From contig JBOGIQ010000348.1 in the NCBI GenBank assembly GCA_050742535.1, positions 1 through 6,431 of the forward strand: 6,431 bases of DNA. The letters are read 5' to 3'. Source of the DNA: Gp6-AA40 sp050742535 (GTDB lineage Bacteria; Acidobacteriota; Vicinamibacteria; Vicinamibacterales; UBA2999). The translations under genes were made by a program, and so were the position numbers. Shown here one piece after another: positions 4,855-6,431 of this stretch (the stretch's first letter is position 1; each line of letters opens with the position of its first letter). The notes under the pieces were generated by a model. The model saw nothing but the letters and a program-made list of their open reading frames with translations. It did no database searches and had not been told where the DNA came from.

Positions 4855-6431
4855 ATGCGTGGAATCCTGAGGTTGTGGACGATCGCCTCCATCTACGTGC
4901 TCCTTCCAGCGCTCGCGGCGGCGCAGGGCGCTGTAGGACGGGGAACCCTGACTGGAACGGTGCGCGACGCATCGGGCGGCGTGCTGCCCGGCGTCACGGT
5001 CGAGGCCGCGAGTCCCGCGCTCATCGAAAAGGTACGGACCGTCGTCACCGACAGTGCCGGGATCTACCGAATCGTCAATCTCGACCCTGGCGTCTACACG
5101 CTGACTTTCACGCTGGAAGGCTTCAGTCAGGTGAAGCGGGAGGATGTTCAGCTGGCGGGATCGGCCACGTTGACCATTCCGATCGACATGCGCGTCGGCA
5201 CGCTCCAGGAAACCATCGTCGTCACCGGTGAAACGCCGACAGTGGACGTCCAGTCCACGCGCCGCGAGGCGGTGATAGACGGCGACGTGATTTCGGTGCT
5301 CCCCGGAACGCGTTCGACGGGGTCGCTCATCACCATGATCCCCGGCCTGGAAACCTTCGGCGCGGCATTGGGCCCATCGCCTGGTCTGGTGTTCTTCTTC
5401 GCGCGAGGCGGGCCGGTCAGCGAAGGCCGCTTCAACATGAACGGCATGCCGGTCGCCAACGCGTTCGCGGGTGGCGGCGGCTCCTCGTTGATTTACGACA
5501 CCGTGAACGTCGACGAAATCGCCTTCACGATCGCCGGCGGCATGGGGGAATACGACATCGGCGGGCCGGTGCTCAACATCGTGCCGCGCTCGGGCGGCAA
5601 CACGTTCCAGGGACAGGCGTTCACCAACTTTTCGAACGACAGACTGCGCGGCGATAATCTCACGCCGGAGCTCATGGCGCCGACGCCTGGGCCGAACCTC
5701 CGCGAAACGCCTGGTGTCATCAAGGCGTACGACGCCAACATCTCGTATGGCGGGCCGATCGTGCGCGATCGCCTGTGGTTCTACGGCAGCTATCGGAAGC
5801 TGAACACGGAGACGGCCGTCGAGGGCGTTGTCGGCAACGCGAACGCATTCGACCTCTCGAGATGGGATTGGAGAGAGGAGCGGAGCGTGACCGCCCGCAG
5901 TTCGGCGGGGCGGTCGATCTACATCGGGCGTCTCACGGCGCAGGTCGCCGCGAAACACCGCGTGGCGGTCAACTACGAGCATCAGGAGCGATGCGACGGG
6001 ACGCCGCTCAAGGTCGAGACCGACGGTTGTCACGCTCGGGGCGCGGATTGGGTTGCGGCGACGGCGACGTCTTCGCCCGAGGCGTCCCTCAACTACCTCG
6101 ATGTCCCATATACCGTTGTCCAGGGCCGCTGGACGAACCCGTTGACGAGCCGGATGATGATCGAAGCCGGCGGGACCTACTACTCGTATCGTCACGCCGG
6201 CGGCTTCCTGTCCCTTCCGCCAGACGGCATTTTCGACATCGGTGTGACGGAGCTTTCCACTGCTACCAACCCGGCGACAGGTACGCCGTACGCCCCGCGC
6301 GCGAACTACACCTACCGCGCGCTCTCCGAGTACCGCGACGACACCGCCAGCCCGAACAACTGGAACGCATCCGTGTCGTATGTGACCGGATCGCACAGCT
6401 TGAAGGTCGGCTATCAAGGTGCGTATCAGGC
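4855..6431 (+). CDS. TonB-dependent receptor, Oar-like with N-terminal carboxypeptidase-regulatory-like domain (C-terminus beyond right edge)
   Basis: This outer-membrane receptor frame is open from the ATG at 4855 to the window edge (525 complete codons, no stop); relatives are about 1000 residues, so roughly half is visible. A Sec signal peptide covers about residues 1-24 (VLLPALAAAQ). A carboxypeptidase-regulatory-like beta-sandwich follows (about 30-112: GTVRDASGGVLPGVTVEA, TDSAGIYRIVNLDPGVYTL, EGF). Then come a TonB-box-like segment (LQETIVVTGE, 117-126) and a plug domain (about 130-250, with FFFARGGPVSEGRFNMNGMPV and LNIVPRSGGNTFQG). The barrel begins near 250, including SYGGPIVRDRLWFYGSYR (297-314). 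Cys380 and Cys392 lie in a probable extracellular loop and could form a disulfide. Such receptors import large or scarce ligands using energy from TonB-ExbBD. Substrate cannot be read from the sequence. Divergence from the cytochrome operon with shared operator-like sites suggests a common function. Confidence 0.93.
   Translation, partial: MRGILRLWTIASIYVLLPALAAAQGAVGRGTLTGTVRDASGGVLPGVTVEAASPALIEKVRTVVTDSAGIYRIVNLDPGVYTLTFTLEGFSQVKREDVQLAGSATLTIPIDMRVGTLQETIVVTGETPTVDVQSTRREAVIDGDVISVLPGTRSTGSLITMIPGLETFGAALGPSPGLVFFFARGGPVSEGRFNMNGMPVANAFAGGGGSSLIYDTVNVDEIAFTIAGGMGEYDIGGPVLNIVPRSGGNTFQGQAFTNFSNDRLRGDNLTPELMAPTPGPNLRETPGVIKAYDANISYGGPIVRDRLWFYGSYRKLNTETAVEGVVGNANAFDLSRWDWREERSVTARSSAGRSIYIGRLTAQVAAKHRVAVNYEHQERCDGTPLKVETDGCHARGADWVAATATSSPEASLNYLDVPYTVVQGRWTNPLTSRMMIEAGGTYYSYRHAGGFLSLPPDGIFDIGVTELSTATNPATGTPYAPRANYTYRALSEYRDDTASPNNWNASVSYVTGSHSLKVGYQGAYQ

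Noticed and set aside
4741..6417. Long minus-strand open frame (558 codons) opposite the TonB-dependent receptor gene
   Set aside because: Its product is Arg/Val/Asp-rich with no recognisable domain. The plus strand encodes a clear receptor with signal peptide and ribosome binding site. High GC content produces such antisense frames.

Overview
The window is GC-rich DNA, densely coded, that looks like an environmental Acidobacteriota, most likely a member of the Vicinamibacteria. I infer this from the pairing of a multidomain planctomycete-type cytochrome (PSD/PSCyt family) with an HXXSHH (DUF1552) protein, next to an Oar-like TonB-dependent receptor with an N-terminal carboxypeptidase-regulatory-like domain. 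Planctomycetota and related groups also carry the first pair, so the assignment is an inference.

Layout: the left two-thirds (1-4670) is one tightly packed minus-strand operon, read right to left. It encodes an 824-residue PSCyt1/PSD multidomain c-type cytochrome, a Tat-exported HXXSHH protein 21 bases downstream, and a small secreted two-motif cytochrome c that starts inside the stop codon of the preceding gene (GTGA overlap). The fourth gene is a secreted protein of unknown function whose candidate start overlaps the cytochrome gene and which runs off the left edge. The right third (4855-6431) is a divergent plus-strand gene for a TonB-dependent outer-membrane receptor, cut by the right edge after 525 codons.

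The roughly 184-base divergent intergenic region holds the clearest non-coding signal: two 17-base palindrome-like sites of the form TATTC-N6-GGAATA exactly 40 bases apart. They look like paired operator sites for a dimeric regulator that could control both directions.

Taken together, the cluster looks like an uncharacterised envelope system. A TonB-dependent receptor would bring a ligand across the outer membrane, and periplasmic proteins (a diheme PSD protein, an HXXSHH protein and a small cytochrome c) would process it, with electrons passing through hemes. The substrate and chemistry are unknown. The most unusual protein detail is a CX3CH (instead of CX2CH) second heme-binding motif in the small cytochrome. 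No RNA genes, mobile elements, CRISPR arrays or convincing terminators were seen.
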